Assembly (NCBI RefSeq): GCF_040183065.1
Contig: NC_091132.1
Span: 162,698,102-162,762,101 of the forward strand
Source of the DNA: Periplaneta americana
Lineage: Eukaryota; Arthropoda; Insecta; Blattodea; Blattidae
Length of the DNA stretch: 64,000 nt
Direction of reading: 5' to 3'
In this document: positions 46,862 through 57,378 of the stretch, one piece after another
Numbering within the stretch: the stretch's first letter is position 1
Layout of the letters: every line of letters starts with the position of its first letter
The notes under the pieces: model-generated
What the model was told of the DNA's origin: nothing
Databases searched by the model: none
What the model saw: only the letters and a program-made list of their open reading frames with translations
Program-made: the position numbers and the translations under genes

Positions 46862-47960
46862 TCAACTATAGGTTATAAAAGAACATTTCGGCTTTAGACC
46901 GAAGAGCTCGACCATAATGGGTGTGAGCAATCTCCTGCAGGAAATACAGAATGCAATTACAGAAAAGCAGATAAAGTCATATGTTCTGTGTATCGATTAT
47001 CAGAAGGCGTTCGACTCAGTAAATCGACAACTACTTGTGACAAAACTAGATGATGTGCTGGGAAGATCAACCCTAACAAGACTCATTGGAAATATAATGG
47101 CAGAAAATTACATTCAGATAAACGATAGTGCGGGCGAATCAAACTGGATCAGTAAAAAAAACGGCGTATTACAGGGCGATCCTTTGAGTCCAATGCTGTT
47201 TAATATACTAACGTACGACGTGGGAAGGGAAATAAAAGCAAACACCAAATCCAGAATATACATATACGCTGATGACATGGCACTAGTGTCAGAGAATGTT
47301 GAGGACCTCCAGAAAGCCACCGACATACTAGGGAAGTGAGCGGCAGAAAATGAAATGAAAATAAATGAAGATAAGACCGATCTTGTAATATTTAGAAGAG
47401 GAGGAAGAGTTACGGAGAGAGTGAGTATAATGTGTAATGGGAAAATAGTCAACCGAAAGAGTGCCTTCAAATATTTGGGAGTAGGCCTAACCATACAAAT
47501 AACAGGGACAACATTCGCTGTGCACTTAAAAGAGAAACAAATAGCCGCAATAAGGAGCATCAACAGTATTGGAAATCTCTTAGATATGTCCATTATCTCA
47601 GCAATGAAACTCTTTGAAGCTAAAATCTGGCCTACCTGCACAGACGGTCTGGAAATGATATGGGAATATCTAAGTGAAAAACAACTGAGAGATGTGGAAA
47701 GTATAAAATCAAGATACTTGAAGAGGGCACTCGAACTCTGCAAATACTCATTTTGTCAAGGTACGCATACGAGTTAGCACGGGAAACTTTCTTTCTGGAC
47801 GACTTAAGACTGAGGATGCTGCTACCAGCCACGGAGAGCTACAAGAAAGTAGTGGAAGAAAGATGACAGAAACGGAAGAAGAGCACAGAGGATTTCTAAC
47901 AACGAATGCTATGATATAGCGAGACTGGACGAATGCCAGCTACGGCACAAGATGGCTGAC
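46862..47960 (+). mobile_element. LINE reverse-transcriptase fragment inside the P/THAP gene
   Basis: Two frames joined by one TGA: 46917-47339 and 47355-47777. They give a polymerase core with 'FGFRPKSSTI', 'KSYVLCIDYQKAFDSVNRQL', 'GVLQGDPLSPMLFNIL' and the catalytic 'IYIYADDMALVSEN'. The thumb follows: 'MKINEDKTDLVIFRRGG', 'KSAFKYLGVGL' and 'KIWPTCTDGLEMIW'. The TGA falls between 'DILGK' and 'AAENEMKINEDKT'. There is no endonuclease domain (5' truncated). The remaining C-terminus decays to about 47960. It lies between the THAP exon and the transposase catalytic region, so it entered that gene. The core motifs are preserved, so insertion may be fairly recent. Confidence 0.8.
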
Positions 47961-47984
47961 CACAGGATATCATCACAGAGTGTG

Positions 47985-49010
47985 TACAACCAAGAGATAC
48001 CACTCCGCTGACGAAATAGCAATAAAGCAACGACTTCTTTACGATAGAACAAGTGACAAGTTCTACGGAATAGTTAATGCAGAGGATATATATGATAAAT
48101 GCGTAGAAAAATATCCAACATTGGCAAACAAATTACTTTGTTTTGTAGTGAATGACCTCTAAAAAATATTCACAATACCAGCAGCTTATTATTTTGTTAA
48201 AAGGTGACAGGGTCAAGAGTTATATCAATTGATTAATCAAGTAATCAAATATATATATATATATATAATTTAAGACGGCGCTTCTTCCGTCGGATCCCGG
48301 CCAACTAGTCACTCATTACGAGTGCACCTCAGCACATGTGTGGACTTCGGTCCTATGTTCATAGATATCTATGACGTAGTGCAGAGGGCGGCCACTAGAG
48401 GCAACCCAAGAGTTGGAACTTAAAACTGAGACGATTCTTCCGACACCGGAGTAGAATCCGGTGTGGCTAAAGCGTCAGCACATAGAGCTGAAAATCCAGG
48501 GTTCAAATCCCGGTGCCGGAGAGAATTTTTCTCCGTTTCATTACTCTTTCATCGTACAAGTAATCAAAGCAGTAGAAGACTGTAGATTCCATGTCCTAAG
48601 AATTGTGATAATCATAAAACAAATGTCTTAATATTTCGATAGTTTGGAAATGGAGATCTGAAATTTAGTGTTCAACACCATTGTGACCATCAACGTCCAC
48701 CGTTTCTAAGTTTTGATTACTATCATTTGATTAAGGACATAAGGTCTCAATTCCTAAACAGGGATATGGCTGACGGTGATGGGCTATTAACTTCCAAATA
48801 TTTGAAGGAAATAGGCCTATATGGTCTGTAAGCGAAGTTGACTGTGAAGCGTGTTCGATACTTAACCAAAAAACACATTGAAGCTATTAAGTGCCAAAAA
48901 AAAAAATGAATGTATTAAGGGCTGTACAAGTTTTCTGTCCTGTAGTAACTGCCACAGTTGACTTCATAAAGAATAACAATGCCCATATCAGACTAAATAA
49001 GCAAAATAGA
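47985..49010 (+). pseudogene. P-element/THAP9-like transposase catalytic region, interrupted
   Basis: The first piece (47985-48249) reads 'YHSADEIAIKQRLLYDRTSD' (the D of YDRTSD lies where the first catalytic Asp is expected), 'YPTLANKLLCFVVNDL', a stop, then 'IFTIPAAYYFVKR' and 'LYQLINQVIK'. A SINE (48250-48556) splits it. The second piece continues after the 12-bp target duplication: 'VIKAVEDCRFHVLRIV', then in shifted frames 'NHKTNV', 'FVQHHCDHQRPPFLSFDYYH', 'LIKDIRSQFLNRDMADGDGL' and 'MNVLRAVQVFCPVVTATVDF'. Multiple frameshifts and stops make it dead. It belongs with the THAP exon at 46192. Confidence 0.75.
48250..48556 (+). mobile_element. tRNA-derived SINE in the P transposase
   Basis: An exact 12-bp target duplication CAAGTAATCAAA (48238-48249, 48557-48568). 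The tRNA-like part (GTGGCTAAAGCGTCAGC... GGTTCAAATCCCGGTGCC) is at 48461-48522 near the 3' end, followed by GAATTTTTCTCC, as in 623-936. The 5' side holds an (AT)n run at 48250-48270. Confidence 0.85.
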
Positions 49011-49039
49011 CGTCATATTATATATTGCAATCCAGACGG

Positions 49040-49790
49040 CGGTGTTTTATCGAGTTATAAGTTACATCGTTGCTTGCTTTCCATTGTAGTCAAAATAGGT
49101 TTATAATTTAAGTCAATCTGCAGTTTCCTATTGCCACTTCCAACGGACTCCTAACGAATATTCACACGTTTATCACTGGGATTGTGTCGCTGGAAATCAA
49201 TTTTGAACAATTTTATCACAGCCGCGACACATTTCAATTTTTATTCTACAATATAAATGCAATTATCACTACAATGACAATAATTCTTGCAGATAACACA
49301 GAAACAACTTCGGAAACGTTATTAACACAATAGCAGTTTAACTTCACTTCCACTAGATGACTCTGACTTCCAGCAGACGATATGCTATAGGTGTAGCAGG
49401 AATGCCAATATCGGCAAACGAAATGAAACTGTGAGGAATGTTACAACAGGTTTGCTAAACGTTAGGAATCTTACAATCGGTGTGTAGTATGTTAGGTTAG
49501 ATGTGAAAGATTATATGAATGGTTACCACAGTTGGCGACACTGCAATTATTCTCCCACTCCACCTCAAATTACGTCACAACGACGAAATATGGCCGCCTT
49601 CTTCATTCAAATACGATAATTTTTCTATATAAGTAACAGCTGTCCCAGTGATCACATCGAGTTTCTACTACTCCGCAATACCAAATTCAAGATTCACCAT
49701 AATTTATTAATGTTGCCGTCAAAGGCGGGAGTCGAATTGGAATTTACTTTTAGTTTCAGAGTTAAACAAGAAGTGACCCATGGGATGGTT
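49040..49790. repeat. third copy of the arm-end segment, split
   Basis: 49055-49105 (TTACATCGTTGCTTGCTTTC) and 49695-49790 (TTTATTAATGTTGCCGTCAA, ACTTTTAGTTTCAGAG) match 45600-45780 in direct orientation and 39200-39345 inverted. About 590 bp of unrelated DNA separates the two parts. It lies downstream of the P/THAP relic, with 45600-45780 upstream of it. Confidence 0.55.
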
Positions 49791-50886
49791 ATTAACATAC
49801 AAGTTACTCTACTTTGATCTAAGACTCTTTATTTTATCGTAAATATTAAGTACGATATTTAAAGTTACTTACGTACGTATTGTACCAACTCCATTCTCAT
49901 AGTATGGTCACAGTCTAGTATAAACAGTCACTAAGCTCAATACTGTACTAGGGAATATGCAGCTATAGATAGTTGCTAACCACTAGGATCGCTACACTAC
50001 TTTTATAGTTGGACGAAAAGGAAGTTACAAATGACAAAATTTCCATGTACTGGAGAGAATTATCTTCCATCTGTTATAATATATTCTGCACAGAGATCCA
50101 CCACTTTTTCTCCAGAAGAAAATCACCAAGCACGAGAGAAACCACGAAATTCCATATGTAGGTACACTGAATGCATATTAATAACCTCACTGCAATAAAT
50201 TAAAATACGATAATGTCATTTAACGACGTTTGTTACCTCATATTACCATATGATATCCTTAATGAGTGTCTGTAATTCTTTCATAGTAGGGTGTATATTT
50301 ATAGAAAACTTTTTGGTTATGTTATATGTATTTTGTATCGTGCACATTGCGTTTAATATATAATAGTTGGGGTTTAGACCTAGGCTATAGCAATTCTTTT
50401 TCCATGTAGGCCATGTACCGGTACTATGATATTTTAAATTTGTGTCTGGAATTCTTTCACTGTAGGGCCTTTATATTTTTACGTAGTTATAGAAGTGCCC
50501 AAGAAAACAAAATAAATTTCAGTTTGCTCATGGCCACCTATAACAATAAAATAAACTGCTTGCTATGTGGTGATGCTGAACGAAAAACTCACAAAATACT
50601 CATCGGTGATGGGTAGCTTTCAATTCCTGCACACGTATCGTTTTTAGTTCAGAAAGGCATGCCCAATTGAATGTGTTTCGACCACTATTGCATGCATTAC
50701 TTGAATGCTTAAAAGTTGAAAGAAAAGTTGGACCTTAGAAATGCACCTTTATGTTTCTGTATATAGCATACATTTGTTCAGAATAAGTTCGGAATACAGC
50801 AAAATATGTTACAACCGCTCTAAATAAGTCTTTTCCAATCCTAGATCCTGCATATGACTGTCAATCTCTATAAATCCCTCTTTCAG
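49791..50886. other. upstream region of gene B
   Basis: Partly matches the DNA upstream of gene A (see 33199-34245). A non-coding first exon of gene B should lie here or further left but is not identifiable. A 28-codon piece at 50530-50616, 'MATYNNKINCLLCGDAERKT', has a C-x2-C reminiscent of the start of a ZAD domain, but too little remains to call. Confidence 0.45.
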
Positions 50887-50975
50887 TTCAGATGGATTTG
50901 ATAAAGATGGAACCGGACATCAACCCATTGCCTATGCAGTTAAGTGATACAGAAGAGAAGAAGCCCTTATCGGAG
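50887..50975 (+). CDS. C2H2 zinc-finger gene B, first coding exon
   Basis: CTTTCAG acceptor, TTCAG, ATG at 50892, 28 codons beginning 'MDLIKMEPDINPLPMQ', then TCGGAG|gtaaat at 50976, phase 0. IKME at 4-7 is conserved with gene A. It is the first exon of a 501-codon model (84+138+83+1201 coding bases including the stop, divisible by three). A non-coding exon must precede it. Confidence 0.85.
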
Positions 50976-50984
50976 GTAAATTCA

Positions 50985-51425
50985 AAGTGTCCTCTTGTTA
51001 TTGTTGTAATGTGTTCTTTGTATCGAGTTTGGAATGATCTGCCTGGTTGTTCAATGTCAATACATCTACATATGCCAAACACATAACTAATGCTAACCAC
51101 ACATACAATAACATAAATACAGACATGGAAACCTTACACATACAACCCAAAAACTCAACACACTAGAACAATATGAAATATACAGACACACTAAAACACA
51201 CCCTGATCAAATTCTCAACACACAGATAAATTTCAGAACACACACACTATTTGACACCACATATCAACACTTTTCAACAATCGAACGCAACCACACAACA
51301 GGCAGCGAAGTTTGAGATGACGCCGAGATCTAGTAGGCTCTGAGGATGGTGTGAAGAAACATCGAAACAGCTGTAAGCCGCACATGCTTACATAATTAAC
51401 ACGAGTAAGATCGCCACTTAATCAA
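50985..51425. mobile_element. rearranged Penelope-like element fragment
   Basis: 50990-51062, read on the minus strand, gives 'CIDIEQPGRSFQTRYKEH', the core of a GIY-YIG endonuclease (usual YIGQTGRSF). 51085-51310, read on the plus strand, gives the following C-terminal part: 'ANHTYNNINTDMETLHIQ' and 'LNTLEQYEIYRHTKTHPDQI', ending '...TGSEV' and a stop. A 3' flank with GAAGAAACATCGAAACAGC follows. The two coding parts are therefore in opposite orientations. Confidence 0.65.
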
Positions 51426-51469
51426 TTATTTATAGTCAAGTGTTAAAAGTAGTGTACGAAAGATTCATC

Positions 51470-52560
51470 ATAGATGTTGCAATTTATTTTCAATTAATCT
51501 GTAAATGTAATCCAGATAGATAGAAGTTTTGTCCAAGTTAGATCTCAATGTGCCACCATTGCATACACAATACTTTTCATGACATAAGACATATCTATCA
51601 TGTGAGTTGTAACATCGCAGTGGTATCTTTTGCAAAAACTGAGACAATCCTGGTTTATTGATACTCAATACTAAAAAAAAAAATAGCGTGTAAGAGGGTC
51701 TTAGACTAGAAATGTTTAGTTTAAGTAAGCATAAGGGTGTAATTGTTCGTCTTATTTGAACTGTTGTATCAGTGAAGCATGGTGATTAAGTGAAGTTATG
51801 GTTTTACAGTGCAGTGAATAGTTCCGATCAGTGATAATTTATAGTGTCAATGAAATGTTTTCTATAGTGTCAGTGAAATGTGTCCTAAAGTGTCAGTGAA
51901 ATGCGTCATAGTGCCACAACAGTGAGTGAGATGAGAATAAAGTGAAAGATTATTATCAATACTAATGTGAAACTTATGTAGGGCCTATACATATGTAGGT
52001 TGTATTGTAAAATTAGGTTCACTTATTAATTACATTATTTTATGTGTTATTATTAATTGAAGAGTCCACTGCAAGAATGATGGATGTCACTTTCTTGTCG
52101 AAAATGAAAAGACTGTCAATGCATAGCTTAAGACATATAGAATGTACATAGAGAGTTATATGGCATTAACACTGATAGTCATTGTCCAGTAATGATCGGA
52201 AAATCACAGTTAAGCTTTGAGCGCTAAGCATTTCAAACTTTCAATTGCTTCTCCTGCAAAATATACTCTAAATGACATCCATCATTCTTGCAGTGGACTC
52301 TTCAGTTGTAATTATTGTATTAAATTGTATTGTGTATTGTGTAATTGTATTGTGTATTGTAATTTTATTGTGTATTGTAATTGTATTGTGTATTGTAATT
52401 TTATTGTGTATACCACTGCCACCGAGTGCTTGCCCACTTGCAGTTTAAATAAATACAATATCCTTAGATCGCTGTGCATACAGAACTTCAAACAAAGAAA
52501 TTGTTTGGTGTCAGGTCTGGAGAATTTTGACGTCATGTAATTGACCACTTTGACCTCACA
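51470..52560 (-). pseudogene. Tc1-like transposase relic, arm-B copy
   Basis: 51468-51668 on the minus strand gives 'QFLQKIPLRCYNSHDRYVLC', and 52440-52560 gives 'VNYMTSKFSRPDTKQFLCLK'. These are the counterparts of 32420-32720 in arm A. The two parts are split by an insertion (about 51680-52440) holding an inverted-repeat element and a tandem repeat. Confidence 0.7.
52059..52410. repeat. inverted-repeat element and TTGTATTGTG tandem repeat
   Basis: GAAGAGTCCACTGCAAGAAT near 52060 is the inverse of ATTCTTGCAGTGGACTCTTC near 52285-52305 (arms of about 35 bp). Directly after lie about five copies of a TTGTATTGTGTATTGTAAT unit (52318-52410). Confidence 0.75.
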
Positions 52561-52745
52561 GATCTATCTTTACTTGCTATTTTCCAAATTTCACTATCAT
52601 ATAGACATGTTGTTACTGCCATTATTCTATAATGTTTCATTACATATATCATCTTACTTTCTTCTTTAGCGTTCTTCTTATTTTGACAATCACCATGTTA
52701 AATCCTCTTATTTTATCATGGATATCTACTTCTCCGTGATATATA
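52561..52745 (-). mobile_element. RTE-type LINE scrap
   Basis: Minus-strand pieces 'IRRTLKKKV' and 'MAVTTCLYDSEIWKIASKDR' match the thumb region found at 1640-1800. Confidence 0.5.
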
Positions 52746-53329
52746 AATTAAAATGATGGAGTTATTCTAATACTACAAATAATACTATTACATTCATTGT
52801 CTTCACTCTTATTGAATTCTGAAAATTCTCTCGTAATAGGTAGAAGGTTACGAGCGCAGAGGTACTCCGGATTTTTCTCTATGATTCTTTTGGTCGCCAG
52901 TGAATATCTAGTCAATGGAAATTATGGCCATTATGTAGGTATCTTGTTGGGAAGGATAGTGAAGAGTTGAAGGCATGGATGAGAGAAACTTCTACCACAA
53001 TTTATCAAGATATGCACTGGAGCTTGATTAAATGTTGCGATGATGTGACACAAATAAGCCATATTTCGTCCATTATAATTGAGCGCCAATAACATGTGGT
53101 GGGATTTTTTTTACCCGAGAAGTACTTTATTTACTTTAGGGGTAATGTTGAGTGGCAAAATGAAATATTCAAATTCCATAAAGAAACATTACATCACTCT
53201 ATGGCAAATGTTTTCTCTTATATAGGTGTATTATGAAGTGGACCCCAGTACAGAGTTGGCTCTACTTTATTCGCACTCAAAAGTGAAGTTTTACCTTTTC
53301 ACTAACATATGCCACTTTTAAAATCTTCT
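52746..53329. other. intron 1 of gene B, partly duplicated
   Basis: 52850-52925 and 52990-53110 align inverted with gene A intron 1 (30090-30175, 28215-28335). No gene. Confidence 0.6.
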
Positions 53330-53967
53330 ATGCTCGACCATGCCAAAATGTAGTAATTATACACCTGGTAGCAGCCCTTTAATGGACCTCATTAAAGTAC
53401 ACCTATTCATTAAAGTTCAGGTGTTCCACCAATCAGAAAACACCATTGTAGCAATATGAATGCGCAAGTATCTATTATTCTCGGATATGCAATCGAAAGA
53501 CAACTAGCGAAACGTCACGGAGGCTGGAAATCCAATACTGTTGCAGAAGGTTATGTTCTGTTACTATAATAATTAGCGTTAATTGTAAACAATATTCAAA
53601 TAAATTCAATTTGTCATCTCGTTTTTCAATGTCTAAATCAATTTCAAGGTTATGTCAAGATTAACGTTTACTTTAGTCTCTAGATTATATCAAAGTCATT
53701 GACATTTGTTTCTCGGAAAAAATCAATATTTTCGCGTCTGCGCTCATCTCACATTTTACGAGATATTGCACAAGGTCAGTTCCGCTCCCCAGTCAGATAA
53801 GAATAACATGAATGCTTATGAATAATTTCAAGTTAGAAATATGGTCGAGCATAAAATGTCGTATGAAACTTGCCTATAATGGTAATTAAGATGCTCGTAT
53901 GAAAATTATGAAACTCGCTTGCGCTCGTTTCATAAACATACTTGCGTCTTAATTACTACCATTATAG
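53330..53967. repeat. ATGCTCGACCAT-bounded segment and a 95-bp hairpin
   Basis: ATGCTCGACCAT (53330) and ATGGTCGAGCAT (53841-53852) are exact inverted ends of a 523-bp segment that has no match in gene A. Just beyond, 53873-53967 is a near-perfect hairpin (CCTATAATGGTAATTAAGA against TCTTAATTACTACCATTATAGG) with a CGCTTGCGCTCG apex. Confidence 0.65.
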
Positions 53968-54145
53968 GCTCGTTGCATAATGTACTATTATTCAATTTTT
54001 CAATCATTTTCATAATTCCTCTCCTGTGCTGCAAGTAGTATTGAAGCACTGGCATGCAGACCCAGAGTGCAACCTGCAACACTTGTGATCAGCTTCTGTC
54101 ACATTGTAGTAAATTACTTATTAATTGTTACTCTTTGTTCAGCAG

Positions 54146-54283
54146 GAAGGGAATTTATTGGATCTTCCCGTGACTAGGATAAAAGAGGAATGCGTGGACG
54201 ACAGCTACAATCACAATCCAGAGATAAAATTTGAAGAAATTATACTGCCAAACAATTTCCCCGTAATGAAGTGTGAACCCGAG
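54146..54283 (+). CDS. C2H2 zinc-finger gene B, exon 2
   Basis: A CAGCAG acceptor and CCCGAG|gtgagt donor enclose 138 bases, phase 0 both ends. It encodes residues 29-74 beginning 'EGNLLDLPVTRIKEECVDDS'. SUMO-pattern sites are at IKEE 40-43, IKFE 55-58 and MKCE 69-72, the same positions as in gene A. The tail between sites varies between the copies while the sites do not. Confidence 0.85.
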
Positions 54284-55045
54284 GTGAGTGTAGCTCATTG
54301 GGTGTGCTGACCCTTCTTTTGAGTGTGTAACTTATATTACGTTTGTCACAGAAACCTTGTCTGTACAGCTATGGTGACAGCGAATTTTGGTTTACAGTGG
54401 GAAGAGTAAATCTATCTGGTTGTTATTTATTGCTTATTTCTTTGTTGCCCAAATTAAATTATGATATGACGGTTTTGTTTAAGTTTTGAAGAAAATTCTT
54501 TACATGAAATACAGTTATTTTTGGCAAGGTATGAGATCTTGCTATATAGGAAGAGGCGATATACAAGAATATCGCCTAATGATTTATGCTAAGTGAATGC
54601 TTTTTTTCCACAGAACTAAACGCTAGATTTAGGTTGACACAATTAACATATACAAGGGTTGTGAGAATTATAGGAAGGTGTGTTTTCATCATAACAGCTA
54701 TTTACGATACAAGTATTGAAAGTGACATTTTATCATTGTTGTCACAAAAAATCTTACGTCGGGCAATATAATTGTCCTTACTTTTCCACTTCTGAGAAAA
54801 AACTAACGCAACGTCGTCATTATCAGTCTGTTCTACCCTTTTTCCACAACATCTCTTATGACGTCAACAAGGTCCATGTCATCTACAATGCCATCTCTAT
54901 CATTACTGTCACCAGATTCGTCAGTTGTTGCCAGTAAACTTGTCCGATTTCGTCAGTTTGCAAAGGGCGGCCGTGAGTTACACTGTTTGTACTAGTTTGT
55001 TCACACTTCATGGCCGAGACTGAACTACGAATCGCACTCTTTAAT
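54284..55045. other. intron 2 of gene B, duplicated part
   Basis: 54284-54480 and 54530-54730 match gene A intron 2 inverted. Nothing recognised in the remainder; the short open frames here are not credible. Confidence 0.6.
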
Positions 55046-55675
55046 CTTTTCGCTGTAAGAAAAATCCCAATGTAAACAATAGCACGTGACTGAAGTGAGG
55101 CTTCATTGGCCAATGTTTGGCGCCATAGATTCTCAATACTTGTTCCCGCCTACTGTTGTACATTCTGTTTCATGTTAAACATTTCCCGTTACTCGTCAAG
55201 TAGGCCTAACCTCACTACTATGCATTTGTTTGCTTAGGAAACATTTACTTTATAATTACTGCAATTAAATTATTTTTAAGTCTTATGTCTTCACAATGGA
55301 CAGTTGAGGATACCGAAGCCATACTTCAGTACCACGTGCTTACGTGAACAACCACGAGCTCAAGTGACGCCAGCTTGTTAGAAGAACAGACTACCTCGGT
55401 ACTACTGTTGATATTCATCCGCGTTCATAGTACATAAGAAAATATAAAAATAGCTTTTCTTTTACATAGCATTTTACTTATGAGTGAAGTTAAATGTTTC
55501 ATCGTATTGAACAACTAGAATTATATTTTTTTTTATTTTCAAATAATACAAGATTATGGTTTCCAAATACGAAGTATATTTTCCTGTGTCGTGTGAGTGT
55601 TTCGACTGGGAGCCAATCACGGGTATGACAGCCACGTGCTTATGTTTACATTAGGATTTCTCTTACAGCATAAAC
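55046..55675. mobile_element. inverted-repeat element
   Basis: GCTGTAAGAAAAATCCCAAT (from about 55049) is the inverse of ATTAGGATTTCTCTTACAGC (to about 55673), continuing into GTAAACA and GCACGTG on both sides (about 45 bp of TIR). No coding, and no equivalent in gene A intron 2. Confidence 0.65.
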
Positions 55676-56397
55676 AGTATAGAGGACCATTGGGCAGATT
55701 TTGATTATGTCAAAACAATGATGGGGAGGGGAAATGAGTAACACCGAGCTCATTCCTAGCTATGGACAACTTATAGCTTCGTCTTTGTGAAAGGAGCACA
55801 AATCAAAACAGTGAGTTCTCAGAGGCAATCGAAACTTAAGTCTGAGGCATTTCAAGTTGAATAAGATCAACTCACCCACGATCCATATACAAATTGATCC
55901 TAACGATCTTCAGATTCAGATATATAAGAAAAGGAGAACATGCTTCGAAATTTTATGACATGATGCTGCGTCAGAATAGAAATCGTAGCCATAAATATCT
56001 CAATAGAATAGAAAATATAATAAATATGAAGCCGTGTATAGAAATGGAAACATCGACCTTTCATTTACTACGATATTTCACCGCAACAAAAATATCTTAA
56101 CATTAGTATCCATTATAGTGATTTAAATTATGAAATGCACCCAGAAGTGCAGTGCACGGACATGACAAGCATATGACAGAAAGTATCACCCATGCAATTT
56201 CATCTGCGGCAAAGGGTTGAATGTTTTTTCAGTGCAATGTCAGATGTACTCGCTCTCAAATACAATGTTGCTAATAAATCTCATTGCATTTCCTAGCCAA
56301 TTATTTCTCTCAACAGTGCTTTTAGTCTTGAACACTACTATTCGAGCTATCCTAATAATTGTATACCTAGTAAATAACTGGTTGTGTTTGTAATTCC
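55676..56397. other. intron 2 of gene B, duplicated part
   Basis: 55890-56320 aligns inverted with 21260-21715. No gene. Confidence 0.6.
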
Positions 56398-56401
56398 TTA
56401 A

Positions 56402-57152
56402 GGGATTAGGTACAGCCTACAGCAGTGAGATTTTTTAGATATTCAACATTTTTTTCCTCTATTACTGTATCTTGTACAATAATGAAAATTGGTATATGTA
56501 AAAACTGTTCTGCTATATGAAAAAAATATTTTTACGATTCAAAACAAAAAAATTATTTACATTTTTTTCTTTTTTTTTTTTTTTCAAAATTTATTTCACT
56601 GTGCAGCGATGAAGCATTTCCGACATAACTCAAAGACTATCCAGGATTCTACGATGAATTTTTTTTTGTTTATTTGTGCATGTTGTATCTGCAATATGGT
56701 CCAATATCACTTTTCTACCTTTGATAGATTCTCTGATAAAATATAATTTTATTTTAAAAATGGTCATGTATCAGTAATTTCTTCTAACACAAAATTAAAA
56801 AAATATATATATATATTTATATTTATTTATTTATTAAGGAATGTAGTTGAAAGCGCACGATATTGTAAACATGAGTTTCAGTAATGAAATAAAAGAGAGA
56901 GAACATGACAAAGTTAACAAGTTTATGAATTATGAGGGAAATGCTTCATCACTGCACAGTGAACTGCCACCATTTTGAATTTGTAAAAAAAAATATAAAT
57001 AATTTTTCTAATCGTAAAAATATTTTTTTCATATAGCAGATGGACAATGTTTTACACCTACCAATTTTTATTATTGTACAAGATACAGTAATGGAGGAAA
57101 AAAATGTTAAGTATTTCCAAAAATTTTACTTCTGTAAGCTATACCTAACCCC
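56402..57152. mobile_element. TTAA-flanked element with long inverted repeats
   Basis: TTAA at 56398-56401 and 57153-57156 bracket ends GGGATTAGGTACAGC and GCTATACCTAACCCC. Inverted similarity extends about 200 bp inward (TGCTTCATCACTGCACAGTG against CACTGTGCAGCGATGAAGCA). No transposase. A TTAA target fits piggyBac or Kolobok-like families. A related end lies at 465. Confidence 0.8.
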
Positions 57153-57295
57153 TTAACCACTTCTTCATATTTTATATCTTCCCATTTTTACAGCATTCTG
57201 TTCGGCTGATGTTACACTTGTAGATTTAACTTGTGTCTCTTACTACACCACAAATGGTACCATTTCTCTGATATACCACTATTTATTATTCGTAG

Positions 57296-57378
57296 GAAGA
57301 GACATTTGTCATGTCTCCAATAAAAGAGGAGTCTATGCTGGAAGTAACGACAGAGGAATCTGAAGTCTTAACTGAGAG
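57296..57378 (+). CDS. C2H2 zinc-finger gene B, exon 3
   Basis: A TTATTCGTAG acceptor and GAGAG|gtgagt donor enclose 83 bases. It encodes residues 75-101 ('EETFVMSPIKEESMLEVTTE...') plus two bases. IKEE at 83-86. It differs from gene A's exon by only a few bases and has the same phase-2 exit. Confidence 0.85.

Noticed and set aside
47114..47743. 209-codon minus-strand frame
   Set aside because: It is the antisense shadow of the LINE polymerase on the plus strand, which carries the YADD and other polymerase motifs.
50530..50616. ZAD-like start peptide upstream of gene B
   Set aside because: Only one Cys pair in 28 codons, followed by stops; not enough to call a domain.
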